A stretch of DNA of 64,000 nt from JAOUEA01 sp963762075 (GCA_963762075.1 CAVXJC010000008.1:1-64000); one strand, 5' to 3'. Positions 27,816 through 37,656 are shown, numbered from the stretch's first letter. Numbers and translations are program-made. The notes: generated from the letters alone by a model not told the origin.

Positions 27816-29921
27816 ATGACCGACGCGCCACCTGCCGGCCCCGACGGCCTCGCGGGGCGCTCGAACGACCTCGCGGACGTGGGTTCGTTGCTCCACGCTG
27901 CGCCCGAGGCCTTGATCGGCGTGCGCGACGGACTCATCACGGCATCGAACCGCCGCGCCGACGACCTGGCCGGACAGCAACTCACGGGGCGGTTGATCGT
28001 GGAGGTGCTGTCTGGTTGGCATCCGACGAGCGGCGTGCGCGACGCATGGCTCGATCGTGGGGGTGGCGATCCTCTCGCTGTGGCGATCGTCACCGAGGCG
28101 GCTGACGACGACGGGCTGGTCGTGTGCCTGCTTCGAGACGCCAACGACACCCGGGAAGCGCACGCCGCGGATGAGGCCCGCAAAGAGGCCGAAGCGAGGT
28201 ACCAGACCCTCGTTGAGCAGATCCCCGCCGTCGTCTACATCGACGTCGAAGGACGCGGCACGACCTACGTGAGCCCGCAAGTCGAGCGCATCCTGGGCGT
28301 CACGCCCGAGGTCTACTGCCAGGACGGAGCGGACACCTGGGCAGAGCTCCTGCACCCTGATGACCGCGAACGCGTCGAGAGGGAATACGAGGCGTTCGTC
28401 GCGGGAAGAGGCGGGGACCTCTCCGACTACCGGATGTGCACTCCCGACGGACGTGTGGTCTGGATCCGCGATCGAGCGGTGACCGTGCGCGACGAACACG
28501 ATCGCGTGCTGCTCGAGCACGGCGTCATGTTCGATATCACCGAGATGAAGGAGGCCGAGGCGGAGATCTCCCATCTCGCGTATCACGACCAGCTCACAGG
28601 CCTCGCCAATCGCCGGTTGTTCGAGGAGACCCTCGATCTGGCGATCCACCGTGCGATCCGCAACGATCACGCGGTCGCGGTGCTCTTCCTCGACCTCGAC
28701 AATTTCAAGCTGGTGAACGACTCGCTCGGCCACGCGGCAGGCGACCGGCTTCTCATCGAACTCGCCGACCGCTTGCGCATATGCATCAGGGAGACCGACA
28801 TCGTGGCCCGGCAGGGTGGTGATGAGTTCCTGATGCTCCTAGCCGACCTCGAGCGTGGTACCGACCCCGCAACCGGCGTCGATCTCGAGGAACAGGACGC
28901 CGAGCTCGTGGCCGGTCGCATCGCGGAGCTGCTGAGGGCACCGTTCGACCTGGAAGGCACCGAGTTCTACGCGCGCGGCTCCATCGGGATCAGCCTCTTT
29001 CCGCGGGACGCCCTCGACGGTGCGACACTCCTGAAGAACGCCGATGGCGCGATGTACCGCGCGAAGCGGTTCGAGCCGGGCGGCCATGTCTTCTTCGCGG
29101 GCACCGGCGGCGACGCGATGGCGCGCCTGTCGTTCGCGACCAGGCTGCGCCAGGCCGTCGAGCACGAGGACTGGGTCCTGCACTACCAGCCCGTCGTGGA
29201 CCTGTCCGACGGGCGCATGGTGGGCGCCGAGGCCCTGGTCCGCTGGCAGGACGCCGGCCGCGGGATCGTCGCGCCGGGCGAGTTCATCCCGGTGGCCGAG
29301 GAGCTCGGCCTGATCGAGGCGATCGGCGAGTGGGTACTCGACTCGATGGCCCATCGTCAGCGCGGATGGAGTGACGCGGGGCTCGGGCTCGACGTCTCCT
29401 TCAACCTTTCGCCGCGCCAGCTTTGGGCACCGCACCTCGCCGAGAAGATCCTGTCCACGCTGCACGAAGCCGGCGTCGCGCCGCAGTCGATCGTGGTCGA
29501 GATCACGGAATCGATCGCGATGGCCGATCCGGACCGCACACAGAAGATCCTCGCCGAGCTGCGCGCGTGGGGCGTGCGACTCGCTCTCGACGACTTCGGC
29601 ACCGGGTACTCGTCGCTCGCCCGGCTCAAGCACATGCCCGTCGACGTGCTGAAGATCGACCGTGAGTTCGTGCGCAACGTCGACCGCGACGTGCGATTGG
29701 CGGGCATGGTCCGCGCGATGATCCAAGTGGCACAGTCGCTCGATATGGTGCCCCTCGCCGAAGGAGTGGAGACCGAGGGCGAGTACGTGTTTCTGCGCTC
29801 GAACGGCTGCCGTCTGGCCCAGGGATTCTGGTTCTCCCACCCTGTGCCTGCGGACAGGATCCCGGAGCTCGCCGCCCGCCGGTCGCTCATCCCGGGCATG
29901 GACGAGGCCCTCCGGCGATAG
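27816..29921 (+). CDS. PAS-GGDEF-EAL cyclic-di-GMP signalling protein
   Basis: A 701-residue soluble protein. An N-terminal PAS-like region is followed by a clear PAS/PAC domain (YQTLVEQIPAVVYIDVEG to EHGVMFDITEM), then GGDEF (RQGGDEFLML intact) and EAL (GAEALVRW, DDFGTGYSSL, AEGVETEGEY intact). Both synthesis and hydrolysis of cyclic-di-GMP appear possible; in such hybrids one activity often dominates. No membrane segments, so the PAS domains would sense a cytoplasmic cue. Same strand as the serine-cycle genes but probably independent. Confidence 0.92.
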   Translation: MTDAPPAGPDGLAGRSNDLADVGSLLHAAPEALIGVRDGLITASNRRADDLAGQQLTGRLIVEVLSGWHPTSGVRDAWLDRGGGDPLAVAIVTEAADDDGLVVCLLRDANDTREAHAADEARKEAEARYQTLVEQIPAVVYIDVEGRGTTYVSPQVERILGVTPEVYCQDGADTWAELLHPDDRERVEREYEAFVAGRGGDLSDYRMCTPDGRVVWIRDRAVTVRDEHDRVLLEHGVMFDITEMKEAEAEISHLAYHDQLTGLANRRLFEETLDLAIHRAIRNDHAVAVLFLDLDNFKLVNDSLGHAAGDRLLIELADRLRICIRETDIVARQGGDEFLMLLADLERGTDPATGVDLEEQDAELVAGRIAELLRAPFDLEGTEFYARGSIGISLFPRDALDGATLLKNADGAMYRAKRFEPGGHVFFAGTGGDAMARLSFATRLRQAVEHEDWVLHYQPVVDLSDGRMVGAEALVRWQDAGRGIVAPGEFIPVAEELGLIEAIGEWVLDSMAHRQRGWSDAGLGLDVSFNLSPRQLWAPHLAEKILSTLHEAGVAPQSIVVEITESIAMADPDRTQKILAELRAWGVRLALDDFGTGYSSLARLKHMPVDVLKIDREFVRNVDRDVRLAGMVRAMIQVAQSLDMVPLAEGVETEGEYVFLRSNGCRLAQGFWFSHPVPADRIPELAARRSLIPGMDEALRR

Positions 29922-29972
29922 CCGATCCCCCGGAACGCGCCGGAACACCCGTCGCCCGGGTACGGTGGTCAC

Positions 29973-31049
29973 ATGGCGACGGCGTCGACCACGATCTCCG
30001 CGCAAGGGCGTGACATCAAGGTCACGAGCCCGGACAAGGTGTACTTCCCCGACGCCGTCGGCGGGCCGATCACGAAGCTCGAGGTCGTGGAGTACTGGGC
30101 AACCGTCGCCGGGTTCGCGCTCAACGGATGCCGCGACCGGCCGGCGATCTTGCACCGGTTTCCGGGCGGGGTGACCGGCGAGGACACCGAGCCCTTCTAT
30201 CAGAAGCGCATCCCCAAAGGAGCGCCCGACTGGGTTCGCACCGCGACCGTGAAGTTCCCGAGCGGGCGCGAGGCTTCGATGCCGGTCATGAGCGATGAGG
30301 CGGCGCTCGTGTGGGCCGCGACGCTCGGCTGCCTCGAGTGCAACCCGTGGCCGGTGCGCGCCGACGACGTCGACCATCCCGACGAGCTGCGCATCGACCT
30401 CGATCCGACGCCCGGAGTGCCGTGGGACGACGTGCGCCGAGTGGCGCTCGTGGCCCGCGACGTACTGACCGAGCACGGGCTCACCGGGTACCCGAAGACG
30501 AGCGGGAAGCGGGGCATCCACATCAACGCACGCGTCGACCGTGGCCACGGTTTCACCAACACCCGGCGAGCGGTGCTGGCCTTCGCGCGCGAGGTCGAGC
30601 GCCGGATGCCCGGGGTCGCCACGACCGCGTGGTGGAAGGAGGAACGCACCGGAGTCTTCCTCGATTACAACCAGAACGCGCGCGACCGCACCGTGGCGAG
30701 CGCCTATTCGATCCGCCCGATGCCCGACGCGCGAGTGTCGACTCCGCTCGATTGGAGCGAGGTCACCGACGTCGAACCCGAACGCTTCACGCTGCGGACG
30801 GTACCCGGGCGCCTCCGCGAGATCGGCGATCCCGGCGCCGGCATCGACGGCGAGGCGGGCACGCTCGAATCCTTGCTGGAGCTCGCCGAGCGAGACGCGG
30901 CCGGCGGCCTGGGCGATGCACCGTGGCCTCCGCACTTCCCGAAGGGTGACGACGAGCCGCTGCGAGTGAACCCTTCGCGCGCGAAGAAGATCGCCGAGTG
31001 GGAGTCGATGAAGCGGGAACGCAAGGGACAGGGGAGAAGCCGCCGCTGA
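29973..31049 (+). CDS. LigD-type DNA repair polymerase (primase-polymerase domain)
   Basis: A 358-residue stand-alone LigD polymerase domain of the archaeo-eukaryotic primase superfamily. Key blocks are SPDKVYFPDAVGG, the catalytic acidic pair in LRIDLDPTPGVPWDD and GKRGIHINARV. Such proteins fill and extend ends in bacterial non-homologous end joining. The nuclease domain of full LigD is absent and the ligase is on a separate gene 0.6 kb away. ATG 29973 has no Shine-Dalgarno but TACGGT lies 6 bases upstream. Ku is not in the window. Confidence 0.9.
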   Translation: MATASTTISAQGRDIKVTSPDKVYFPDAVGGPITKLEVVEYWATVAGFALNGCRDRPAILHRFPGGVTGEDTEPFYQKRIPKGAPDWVRTATVKFPSGREASMPVMSDEAALVWAATLGCLECNPWPVRADDVDHPDELRIDLDPTPGVPWDDVRRVALVARDVLTEHGLTGYPKTSGKRGIHINARVDRGHGFTNTRRAVLAFAREVERRMPGVATTAWWKEERTGVFLDYNQNARDRTVASAYSIRPMPDARVSTPLDWSEVTDVEPERFTLRTVPGRLREIGDPGAGIDGEAGTLESLLELAERDAAGGLGDAPWPPHFPKGDDEPLRVNPSRAKKIAEWESMKRERKGQGRSRR

Positions 31050-31140
31050 ATCTCCTCCGGATCCGGTTTGGACCCGATGATCTCAGGGAACCTGGTGCGT
31101 GCCGGGCGCACGCGGCGCCCCATCGACGGAGGGAACCAGC

Positions 31141-31590
31141 ATGAACGCGTTGACGCTGTTGAAGCGCGACCACACCGAGGTCAAGAAGATGCTGTCCGAT
31201 CTCGAGGACACGACCGAGCGCGCCGAGAAGACCCGCACCGAGGGACTCGCGACGCTGAAGCACGAGCTCGAGATCCACGAGGCGATCGAAGAGGAGATCT
31301 TCTACCCGGCGCTGAAGGAGCACGCGAAGACGAAGGACCTCGCGCTCGAGGGCTACGAGGAGCACCACGTCGTCGACACGATCATGGGCGAGCTCGAGGG
31401 CGTCGAGCCGAGCGACGAGACCTGGATGGCGAAGTTCTCCGTGATGAAGGAGAACCTCGAGCATCACATCACGGAAGAGGAAGACGAGATGTTCCCCAAG
31501 GTCGAGCAGGTCTTCGAGGACGAGGAGCTGCAGGCGCTCGGAACCCGCATGCAGGAGCGCAAGGACCAGCTCACTGCACAGCCTGCCTGA
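31141..31590 (+). CDS. Hemerythrin-domain protein
   Basis: A 149-residue four-helix bundle of the hemerythrin HHE family. Iron ligands are suggested by KRDHTEVKKM, HELEIHEAIEEEIFYPAL, YEEHHVVDTIM and LEHHITEEEDEMFP. Actinobacterial members bind a di-iron centre and are linked to oxygen, nitric oxide or oxidative-stress responses. ATG 31141 follows GGAGGGAACC. It lies between the repair polymerase and ligase genes, which may be chance or may indicate a common stress regulon. Confidence 0.9.
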   Translation: MNALTLLKRDHTEVKKMLSDLEDTTERAEKTRTEGLATLKHELEIHEAIEEEIFYPALKEHAKTKDLALEGYEEHHVVDTIMGELEGVEPSDETWMAKFSVMKENLEHHITEEEDEMFPKVEQVFEDEELQALGTRMQERKDQLTAQPA

Positions 31591-31601
31591 CGGGCATCGC
31601 G

Positions 31602-31616
31602 AGTCTGAACCAGACT
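31602..31616. terminator. Candidate bidirectional terminator hairpin
   Basis: AGTCTG - AAC - CAGACT, a perfect 6-bp stem between the convergent hemerythrin and DNA ligase stops, overlapping the ligase stop codon. No T-run. Confidence 0.35.
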
Positions 31617-32694
31617 AGAAGCTCTCGTCGGCGTCGGGCCACGTCGGTGGCTCGACGCCGAGCTGTTCGAACCTGACGCTGGTCGGATCGCGATCGTCAC
31701 GCCAGCGCACGAACGAGGCCGCGTGCCGGAATCGTCCGTACTGCATGCGGTCGATCGTGACCTCCGCGACGAGCACCGGTTCGATCGTGACCCACTCGAG
31801 GTCGCGGCCGGCGGTCCACCGGCTCGGCCCGCCCGGCGCGCGCCCGCCCTCGAAGCTCTGCCCTCCCTCGAGCTGTCGAAGCTCCCCCAGCATCGCTCTG
31901 CGTTCGGCGGCCTTGAACGACGAGGTGTGCCCGACGTAGTGCAGCGTGCCGTCGTCGTCGTACAGGCCGAGCAGCAGCGCGCCCACACCGTCGCGAGTCT
32001 TCGACAGGCGATAGCCGCCGATCACCACGTCGAGCGTGCGCCGGTGCTTCACCTTCACCCATCCTCGCTCTCCCCGCATGTAGGGCTGGTCATCGCGTTT
32101 GGCCAGCACGCCATCCTGTCCGAGACCGTCTTCGTCGGCGAACCATGTGTGCGCCTGCTCGAGGTCCGCGGTCCAGGGGGCCACGAGCACGACCGGCGCC
32201 GGAGGCATCGAGGCCAAGTCACCTGGTGCCTCTGCCCATCCCAGCTCGGCGGCGAGCGAACCGAGCCGCTCTCGTCGTTCCGAAAGCGGCAGGCCGTCGA
32301 GGCTCTCGCCGCTGTGGCGGAGCAGATCGAACACGACGAGCGTCGTGGGGATCTCGCCCGCGAGCTTGCGCACCCGTGACTCGGCCGGATGCAACCGGAG
32401 TTGCAGCTCGTCGAAATCCATCGAGCCGTCGGCGACCCGCACGATCTCGGCGTCGGCCACGAACGAGCCGTCACCGCCCGCCTCGAGCGCCTCGATCAGC
32501 TCGGGGAAGTAGCGCCCGAGCGGCCGTCCGTCCCGGCTCGCGAGCCGTACCCGACCGTCGTCGGCCACCGCCGCGATCGTTCGGAACCCGTCCCATTTCG
32601 GCTCGTAGGTCCAGCCCTCCCCCGTCGGCATCTCGGGCTGAAGCTTCGCGAGCATCGGCGCCGGCAGATCGCCGTCGATCGTCCGCTTCGGCAT
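31615..32694 (-). CDS. ATP-dependent DNA ligase (LigD ligase-like)
   Basis: A 359-residue ATP-dependent ligase. Motif I with the adenylated Lys is YEPKWDGFR near residue 30; further nucleotidyltransferase motifs are FVADAEIV, VVFDLLR, GVLAKRDD and WVKVKHRR, followed by an OB-fold (VIGGYRLSKTR onward). ATG 32694 has TAGGGT 7 bases upstream. With the polymerase at 30 kb it forms a split version of LigD for end joining; the intervening hemerythrin gene separates them and orientation is convergent. Confidence 0.92.
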   Translation of the reverse strand: MPKRTIDGDLPAPMLAKLQPEMPTGEGWTYEPKWDGFRTIAAVADDGRVRLASRDGRPLGRYFPELIEALEAGGDGSFVADAEIVRVADGSMDFDELQLRLHPAESRVRKLAGEIPTTLVVFDLLRHSGESLDGLPLSERRERLGSLAAELGWAEAPGDLASMPPAPVVLVAPWTADLEQAHTWFADEDGLGQDGVLAKRDDQPYMRGERGWVKVKHRRTLDVVIGGYRLSKTRDGVGALLLGLYDDDGTLHYVGHTSSFKAAERRAMLGELRQLEGGQSFEGGRAPGGPSRWTAGRDLEWVTIEPVLVAEVTIDRMQYGRFRHAASFVRWRDDRDPTSVRFEQLGVEPPTWPDADESF

Positions 32695-32805
32695 GATGCC
32701 GACCCTACTGCGGGCCGCTCATGCCGGCACGTTCGGGCAGCAGAGTCTGATCAGCATGTCGGTGTACCAGCGCTCGAATGCGCACGGGTGACCGGCGGGT
32801 CGAGA

Positions 32806-34638
32806 TCAGTCGGTCTTCGGGCGGGCCCGGCGCGAGGCCTTCTGGCGGTCGTTCTGGGGCAGGAGGACCTTCCGTAGACGAACGTTCTTCGGCGTCACCT
32901 CGACGCACTCGTCCTCGCGCAGGAACTCCAGCGCCTGTTCGAGGGAAAGCTGTGTCTTCGGGATCAAGCGCACGAGCTCCTCGGCGTTGGCCTTGCGCAT
33001 GTTCGTGAGGTGCTTCTCCTTTGCCGGGTTCACGTCCATGTCCTCAGTGCGGGCGTTCTCCCCGACGATCATGCCTTCGTAAACCTCCTCGCCCGGACCG
33101 ACGAACAGCGATCCGCGCTCCTGAAGGTTGAGCAGCGCGAACTGCGTCGTCTCTCCCCGGCGATCAGCCACGAGCGAACCGCTCGGCCGGGTGCGTAACT
33201 CCCCGTGCCAGGGCTCGTACCCCTCGAACACGTGATGGAGCTGTCCGGTGCCTCGGGTCTCGGTCATGAACTCGGTGCGGAATCCGATCAGACCGCGAGC
33301 GGGCACGAGGTACTCCATGCGGATCCACCCGGTGCCGTGGTTCACCATGTGCTCCATGCGGCCCTTTCGCAGCGCGAGCAGCTGGCTGATCACTCCGAGG
33401 AAGTCCTCGGGAGCGTCGATCGCCACGCGTTCCATCGGCTCGAGGAGCTTGCCATCGACGGTCTTCGTCACGACCTGCGGCTTGCCGACCGTGAGCTCGA
33501 AGCCCTCGCGGCGCATCATCTCGACGAGGATCGCGAGTTGCAGCTCGCCCCGCCCCTGCACCTCCCACATCTCGGGGCGCTCGGTGTCGAGGACACGGAT
33601 CGAGACGTTGCCGACGACCTCCTGGTCCAGGCGCGACTTGAGCAGCCGCGCCGTGACCTTGTCGCCGTCTTGGCCGCTGAGAGGCGACGTGTTGATCGCG
33701 ACCGTCATCGATAGGGACGGCTCGTCGACGCGCGTGACCGGTAGCGGGCGCGGGTCGTCGGGGTCGGCGAGCGTCTCGCCGATCGTGATCTCGGCGATGC
33801 CTGCCACCGCGATGATCTCGCCGGGGCCGGCCTCCTCTGCCTCGACGCGGTCGAGCGCCTCGGTCACGTAGAGCTCGCCGAGCTTGGCTTGCTCGATCGT
33901 GCCATCTGCGCGGCACCACGCGACCGGCTCGCCGCGGCGCACCACCCCGTTGAACACCCGGCAGAGGGCGAGCCGGCCGACGTAGAGCGAGGCGTCGAGG
34001 TTCGTCACGAGCGCCTGCATCGGATGCCCCTCGTGGTACGACGGCGCAGGGATGTGGGTGAGCAGCGTCTCGAACAGCGGCTCCAGATCCTCGGCGAGAA
34101 CGTCGGGCGCGTGGCCTGCCTTCCCCTCTCGCGAGACCGCGTACAGGATCGGGAAGGAGATCTGGTGCTCGTCGGCATCGAGGTCCAGGAACAGCTCCTC
34201 GACCTCGTGCACGACCTCGTCGGGCCTGGCATCGGGCCGATCGACCTTGTTCACCACGAGGATCACCGGCAGCCGCGACTCGAGCGCCTTCCGCAGCACG
34301 AAGCGGGTCTGCGGCAACGGTCCCTCGCTCGCGTCGACGAGCAGCAGCACGCCGTCGACCATCGTCAGCGCTCGCTCGACCTCGCCACCGAAGTCGGCGT
34401 GGCCCGGGGTGTCGACGATGTTGATCTTCACGTCGCCGTGCTGCACGGCGGTGTTCTTCGCGAGGATCGTGATGCCCTTCTCGCGTTCGAGGTCCATCGA
34501 GTCCATGACGCGCTCGGCGACATCCTGGTTCTCTCGGAACGCCCCCGATTGCCATAGCATCGCGTCGACCAACGTGGTCTTCCCGTGATCGACGTGGGCG
34601 ACGATCGCCACGTTGCGGATGTCGTCTCTGGTGGGCAC
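32806..34638 (-). CDS. typA: Ribosome-associated GTPase TypA/BipA
   Basis: A 610-residue translational GTPase of full length. G1 is AHVDHGKTTLVDAM, G3 DTPGHADFGGE and G4 NKVDRPDAR; domain order matches EF-G-like GTPase, domain II, III, V and a TypA-specific C-terminus (TEDMDVNPAKEKHLTNMR). TypA assists 50S assembly and stress or cold growth. Start is GTG 34638, with TAGTCT 6 bases upstream and no ribosome site, suggesting a leaderless message. Confidence 0.95.
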   Translation of the reverse strand: MPTRDDIRNVAIVAHVDHGKTTLVDAMLWQSGAFRENQDVAERVMDSMDLEREKGITILAKNTAVQHGDVKINIVDTPGHADFGGEVERALTMVDGVLLLVDASEGPLPQTRFVLRKALESRLPVILVVNKVDRPDARPDEVVHEVEELFLDLDADEHQISFPILYAVSREGKAGHAPDVLAEDLEPLFETLLTHIPAPSYHEGHPMQALVTNLDASLYVGRLALCRVFNGVVRRGEPVAWCRADGTIEQAKLGELYVTEALDRVEAEEAGPGEIIAVAGIAEITIGETLADPDDPRPLPVTRVDEPSLSMTVAINTSPLSGQDGDKVTARLLKSRLDQEVVGNVSIRVLDTERPEMWEVQGRGELQLAILVEMMRREGFELTVGKPQVVTKTVDGKLLEPMERVAIDAPEDFLGVISQLLALRKGRMEHMVNHGTGWIRMEYLVPARGLIGFRTEFMTETRGTGQLHHVFEGYEPWHGELRTRPSGSLVADRRGETTQFALLNLQERGSLFVGPGEEVYEGMIVGENARTEDMDVNPAKEKHLTNMRKANAEELVRLIPKTQLSLEQALEFLREDECVEVTPKNVRLRKVLLPQNDRQKASRRARPKTD

Positions 34639-34776
34639 GAGGGGAGACTACTCGTGAGCGGCGGGCCTCATCGGGCGTGCGGCATCGGGCTCAAGGCGGC
34701 ACGCTCGCCTGATCCGCGCCTGAGATCACGCCGTAAACTTCCGCAAGGGTCGAGGTACTGCCGGAAGGAGCGTTGC

Positions 34777-35280
34777 ATGGCGGATATCCGCGAATCGATC
34801 GAGGGTGCGGTGCAGTACCTGTCGGAGCATCCCGAGGAAGCCCGGTACACCGACTCGAGCGCGACCGCCGTGTTGGGCGACGGTCTGCGGGTCGAGGTGC
34901 ACGGACCGGGCGGAGAGCGGATCCTGACCGATATGCCGACGGGCATCGGCGGCCGGGAAGAGGAGCCCTCACCCGGCTGGTTCTTCAGGGCGGCAACGGC
35001 GTCGTGCGTGGCGACGACGGTCGCGATGCAGGCGGCACGAGAAGGCGTCTCGCTCCGGAGCCTCGAGGTCGTGGTCGACAGCGAGTCCGACGACCGGGGC
35101 ATCCTCGGCATGGACGAGACGGTCCCGGCCGGTCCGCTCTCGGCGCGGATCCGGGTCAGGGCGCGGGCCGAGGGCCGAGGGGATCACCTCCACGACGTCA
35201 TCGAGCGAGGAGCCGCCCGTTGTCCCGTCTGCGATGCGACGAAGCGCGCCGTGGAGGTCTCGCTGGAGATCGCCACCTGA
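34777..35280 (+). CDS. OsmC/Ohr-family protein
   Basis: A 167-residue OsmC-fold protein. The two conserved Cys positions of this peroxidase family are present in ATASCVATTVAM (near residue 73) and RCPVCDATKRA (near residue 149). OsmC/Ohr proteins reduce organic hydroperoxides with a Cys pair; the CPVC context is slightly unusual, giving a possible extra Cys. ATG 34777 follows GGAAGGAG at ideal spacing. Cytoplasmic. Confidence 0.85.
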   Translation: MADIRESIEGAVQYLSEHPEEARYTDSSATAVLGDGLRVEVHGPGGERILTDMPTGIGGREEEPSPGWFFRAATASCVATTVAMQAAREGVSLRSLEVVVDSESDDRGILGMDETVPAGPLSARIRVRARAEGRGDHLHDVIERGAARCPVCDATKRAVEVSLEIAT

Positions 35281-35291
35281 GTCGGTGAGAC

Positions 35292-36557
35292 CTAGCTCAC
35301 GCCGGCCTTGAACCTCGCCCACTCGTCCTGGTAGAGCTGGTCGTCCTCGGGCGCCAGCGGCAGCACCGGCTGGCCCTGCGCGAAGTCTTCCTCGGCCACC
35401 AGGGTGTTCTCGAGGTTCGGCGGGATGTACCCCGCGTCGAGGAACTCCTGATCGGCGACGCCCACGAACGGCGGCTGGAACCCTTCGTAGCCGAAGTTCG
35501 TGAGGCCGACCTCCCGGTCCAACAGGAAGTTGATGAACAGGTGCGCGAGCACCGGGCTCTCGGCTTCCTTGTTGATCAGGATCGTGTCGTTGGCGACCTC
35601 CCAGCCCCCGTCGGGCGGGTAGTAGTAGCCGAGCACCTCGACGTCCGTGCCCTTCGGCAGGTACCACTGGGCGTAGTTCATGTTCCCCGACCAGGAGTAA
35701 CGCACGTGGCTCGTGCCTTCGGCCAGCTTCTGGTAGTCGCCGGGTCCGATCTCGACGTTCACGAGGTCGATCATCTCGAGCAGTGAATCGACGGCGGCGG
35801 CGAGCTCCGCCGGATCGGTGGAGTTGAAGTCGGTGCCTCCGTTGCGGAGCAAGGCCATGCCGATCGTTTCCCGGTACTCGTCGAGCACACCGACCTTGCC
35901 TGCGTACTTCGCGTCCCAGAAGATGTCGAACGGCATGTCGTAGGTTCCCGGATCCTCGACGAAGTCCCTGCGGTAGCCGATGCCCGTCTTCCACGTGAGG
36001 TAGGGCATCGTGTACTGGGCGCCCCCGTCGTACCAAGGATCCAGGAAGTACGGCCACAGGTTCGACATGTTGGTCATGTAGGAGTGGTTCCACGGCTGCA
36101 CCCGCTTCGCGGCGACGAGCTTGCCGACGTTCTCGATCGTCGGGAAGAAGAGATCCCACTGCACCGTGTCGTTCTGCACCTTGTTCATGGCCTCAGCCAT
36201 ACCGGCGAACTGCGTGAACTCGACCTCGACGCCGAATTCTTCCTGGAACTGCTTGATGACCTTCTTGTAGATGTAGTCGTTCCAGTTGTAGACACGCAGC
36301 GGACCGGCCTCGGGCGTGAGGTCGTCCGCGATCGCGGGGATGTCGTCGTACAACGGCAGGGTCACCGGGTTCTGCGGAGAGGCGAGCTCGATGCCGCCCT
36401 CACCGGTCGTCGCGCTTGCTCCTCCTGTGCTGTCGGTCGAGCTGTCGCGGCATGCCGCGAGCACCGCGCTCATCGACGGGAGTGCGATGCCGGCCGCCGC
36501 CGCGCGCTTCAAGAACTCACGGCGGGTATGTGAATGCCGTTCCTTCGGATGCGTCAT
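35292..36557 (-). CDS. Polyamine-type ABC transporter substrate-binding lipoprotein (PotD-like)
   Basis: A 421-residue PotD/PotF-type binding protein. The N-terminus combines a twin-arginine motif (TRREFLKRAAAAGIA) with a lipobox (VLAAC), so it is probably Tat-exported and lipid-anchored. The mature chain has LRVYNWNDYIYKKVIKQF, the start of the ligand-binding fold, and EFGVEVEFTQFAG. It diverges from the two permease genes and would share their promoter region. Spermidine/putrescine is the family default; no ligand is certain. Confidence 0.88.
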   Translation of the reverse strand: MTHPKERHSHTRREFLKRAAAAGIALPSMSAVLAACRDSSTDSTGGASATTGEGGIELASPQNPVTLPLYDDIPAIADDLTPEAGPLRVYNWNDYIYKKVIKQFQEEFGVEVEFTQFAGMAEAMNKVQNDTVQWDLFFPTIENVGKLVAAKRVQPWNHSYMTNMSNLWPYFLDPWYDGGAQYTMPYLTWKTGIGYRRDFVEDPGTYDMPFDIFWDAKYAGKVGVLDEYRETIGMALLRNGGTDFNSTDPAELAAAVDSLLEMIDLVNVEIGPGDYQKLAEGTSHVRYSWSGNMNYAQWYLPKGTDVEVLGYYYPPDGGWEVANDTILINKEAESPVLAHLFINFLLDREVGLTNFGYEGFQPPFVGVADQEFLDAGYIPPNLENTLVAEEDFAQGQPVLPLAPEDDQLYQDEWARFKAGVS

Positions 36558-36664
36558 GCAAGAACCCCCTCATCGTTCTCGGGCAGGTCATCGGGGGTTT
36601 ACCGGCGCGGGAGAGGCGTGTCAAGGCAAGGAGGGGCCATGCCCCTCCCGCTTGTCGGGCGCGC

Positions 36665-36693
36665 TTCACGCACATCGCCGCAAGTGCTAGCGT
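36665..36693 (+). promoter_or_regulatory. Predicted promoter of the polyamine permease operon
   Basis: TTCACG (36665-36670) and TAGCGT (36688-36693) are 17 bases apart, and the -10 hexamer ends 9 bases before ATG 36703, which has no Shine-Dalgarno: a leaderless or near-leaderless start. Confidence 0.4.
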
Positions 36694-36702
36694 CCGCGCG
36701 GG

Positions 36703-37656
36703 ATGGTTCGGGGGCGCGCATCGACACCAGAGAGCTCGCTCACGATGCTGTACCCGCGCGGGTTCTGGAAGTGGGCTGCGTCGCCCGGTGTGCTGTGGTT
36801 GGTCCTGTTGTTCGTCGTTCCCTTCTATGCCCTCGTCTCCATGGCAGGCGGCTCGCTCAACCCCTCGACGGGCCTCGCCGTACCTCAATGGAACCCCTCG
36901 TACTGGGACCGCGCGTCGTTCAGCTACGTCATCGAACAGCTCCTCTCCCCCGACGGCGTGTATCGAGTCGTCTTCATCCGCACACTTCGATACGTCTTCA
37001 GCGCGGTGGCATTGTGTCTGCTGATCGGCTACCCGGTCGCCTACTACGTCTCGAGGCTGCAGGGCCGCCTGCGTGGGATCGTGCTCGCCTTCCTCGTGCT
37101 CCCGTTCTGGATCAGCTATCTGATGCGCATGCTCGCGTGGGTCGGACTGCTCAACGAGGAAGGACTCGTGAACCGGATGCTCGTGGGCATCGGGGTGCTG
37201 CAGGACCCGTACCCGTGGCTGGAGGGCAAGGGCATCACGGTGATCTTGGGGCTCGCGTACGGCTACGTGCCGTTCCTGATCCTGCCGCTGTTCGCCGCAC
37301 TCGACCGTCTGCAGAACAGCTACCTCGAAGCGGCATGGGATCTCGGCGCGAGCTCGTTCAGCACGTTCGTGCGGGTGACGCTTCCGCTGTCGAAGAACGG
37401 GATCCTCGCCGGGGTCGCGATCATCATGCTGCCGATGTTCGGCGACTTCTATACGGCGTATCTGCTCTCGAACGGCCGATCGAGCACGGCGATGATCGGG
37501 AACTCGATCCAGTCCTTGCTGCTGGAAACGACGTTCGGATACGCCCAGGCGAGGGGCGCGGCGCTCGTGACGGCGCTCGCCCTGTTCGTCTCGCTGCTGA
37601 CCCTCTATTACATCTTCTCGACGGCCCGTAGCACCAGGGAAGCGACCCGGGCATGA
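36703..37656 (+). CDS. ABC transporter permease (PotB-like)
   Basis: A 317-residue inner-membrane permease with six hydrophobic helices. The EAA loop that docks the ATPase is in SYLEAAWDLGASSFSTFVRVTLPLS region near residue 205. Paired with the next gene through an ATGA overlap. No ATPase (PotA) gene is adjacent. Confidence 0.9.
   Translation: MVRGRASTPESSLTMLYPRGFWKWAASPGVLWLVLLFVVPFYALVSMAGGSLNPSTGLAVPQWNPSYWDRASFSYVIEQLLSPDGVYRVVFIRTLRYVFSAVALCLLIGYPVAYYVSRLQGRLRGIVLAFLVLPFWISYLMRMLAWVGLLNEEGLVNRMLVGIGVLQDPYPWLEGKGITVILGLAYGYVPFLILPLFAALDRLQNSYLEAAWDLGASSFSTFVRVTLPLSKNGILAGVAIIMLPMFGDFYTAYLLSNGRSSTAMIGNSIQSLLLETTFGYAQARGAALVTALALFVSLLTLYYIFSTARSTREATRA

Noticed and set aside
28839..30935. 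698-residue minus-strand open frame across the GGDEF-EAL and LigD polymerase genes
   Set aside because: It is antisense to two genes with complete conserved motifs and has the Arg/His/Gly-rich composition of a high-GC shadow frame.
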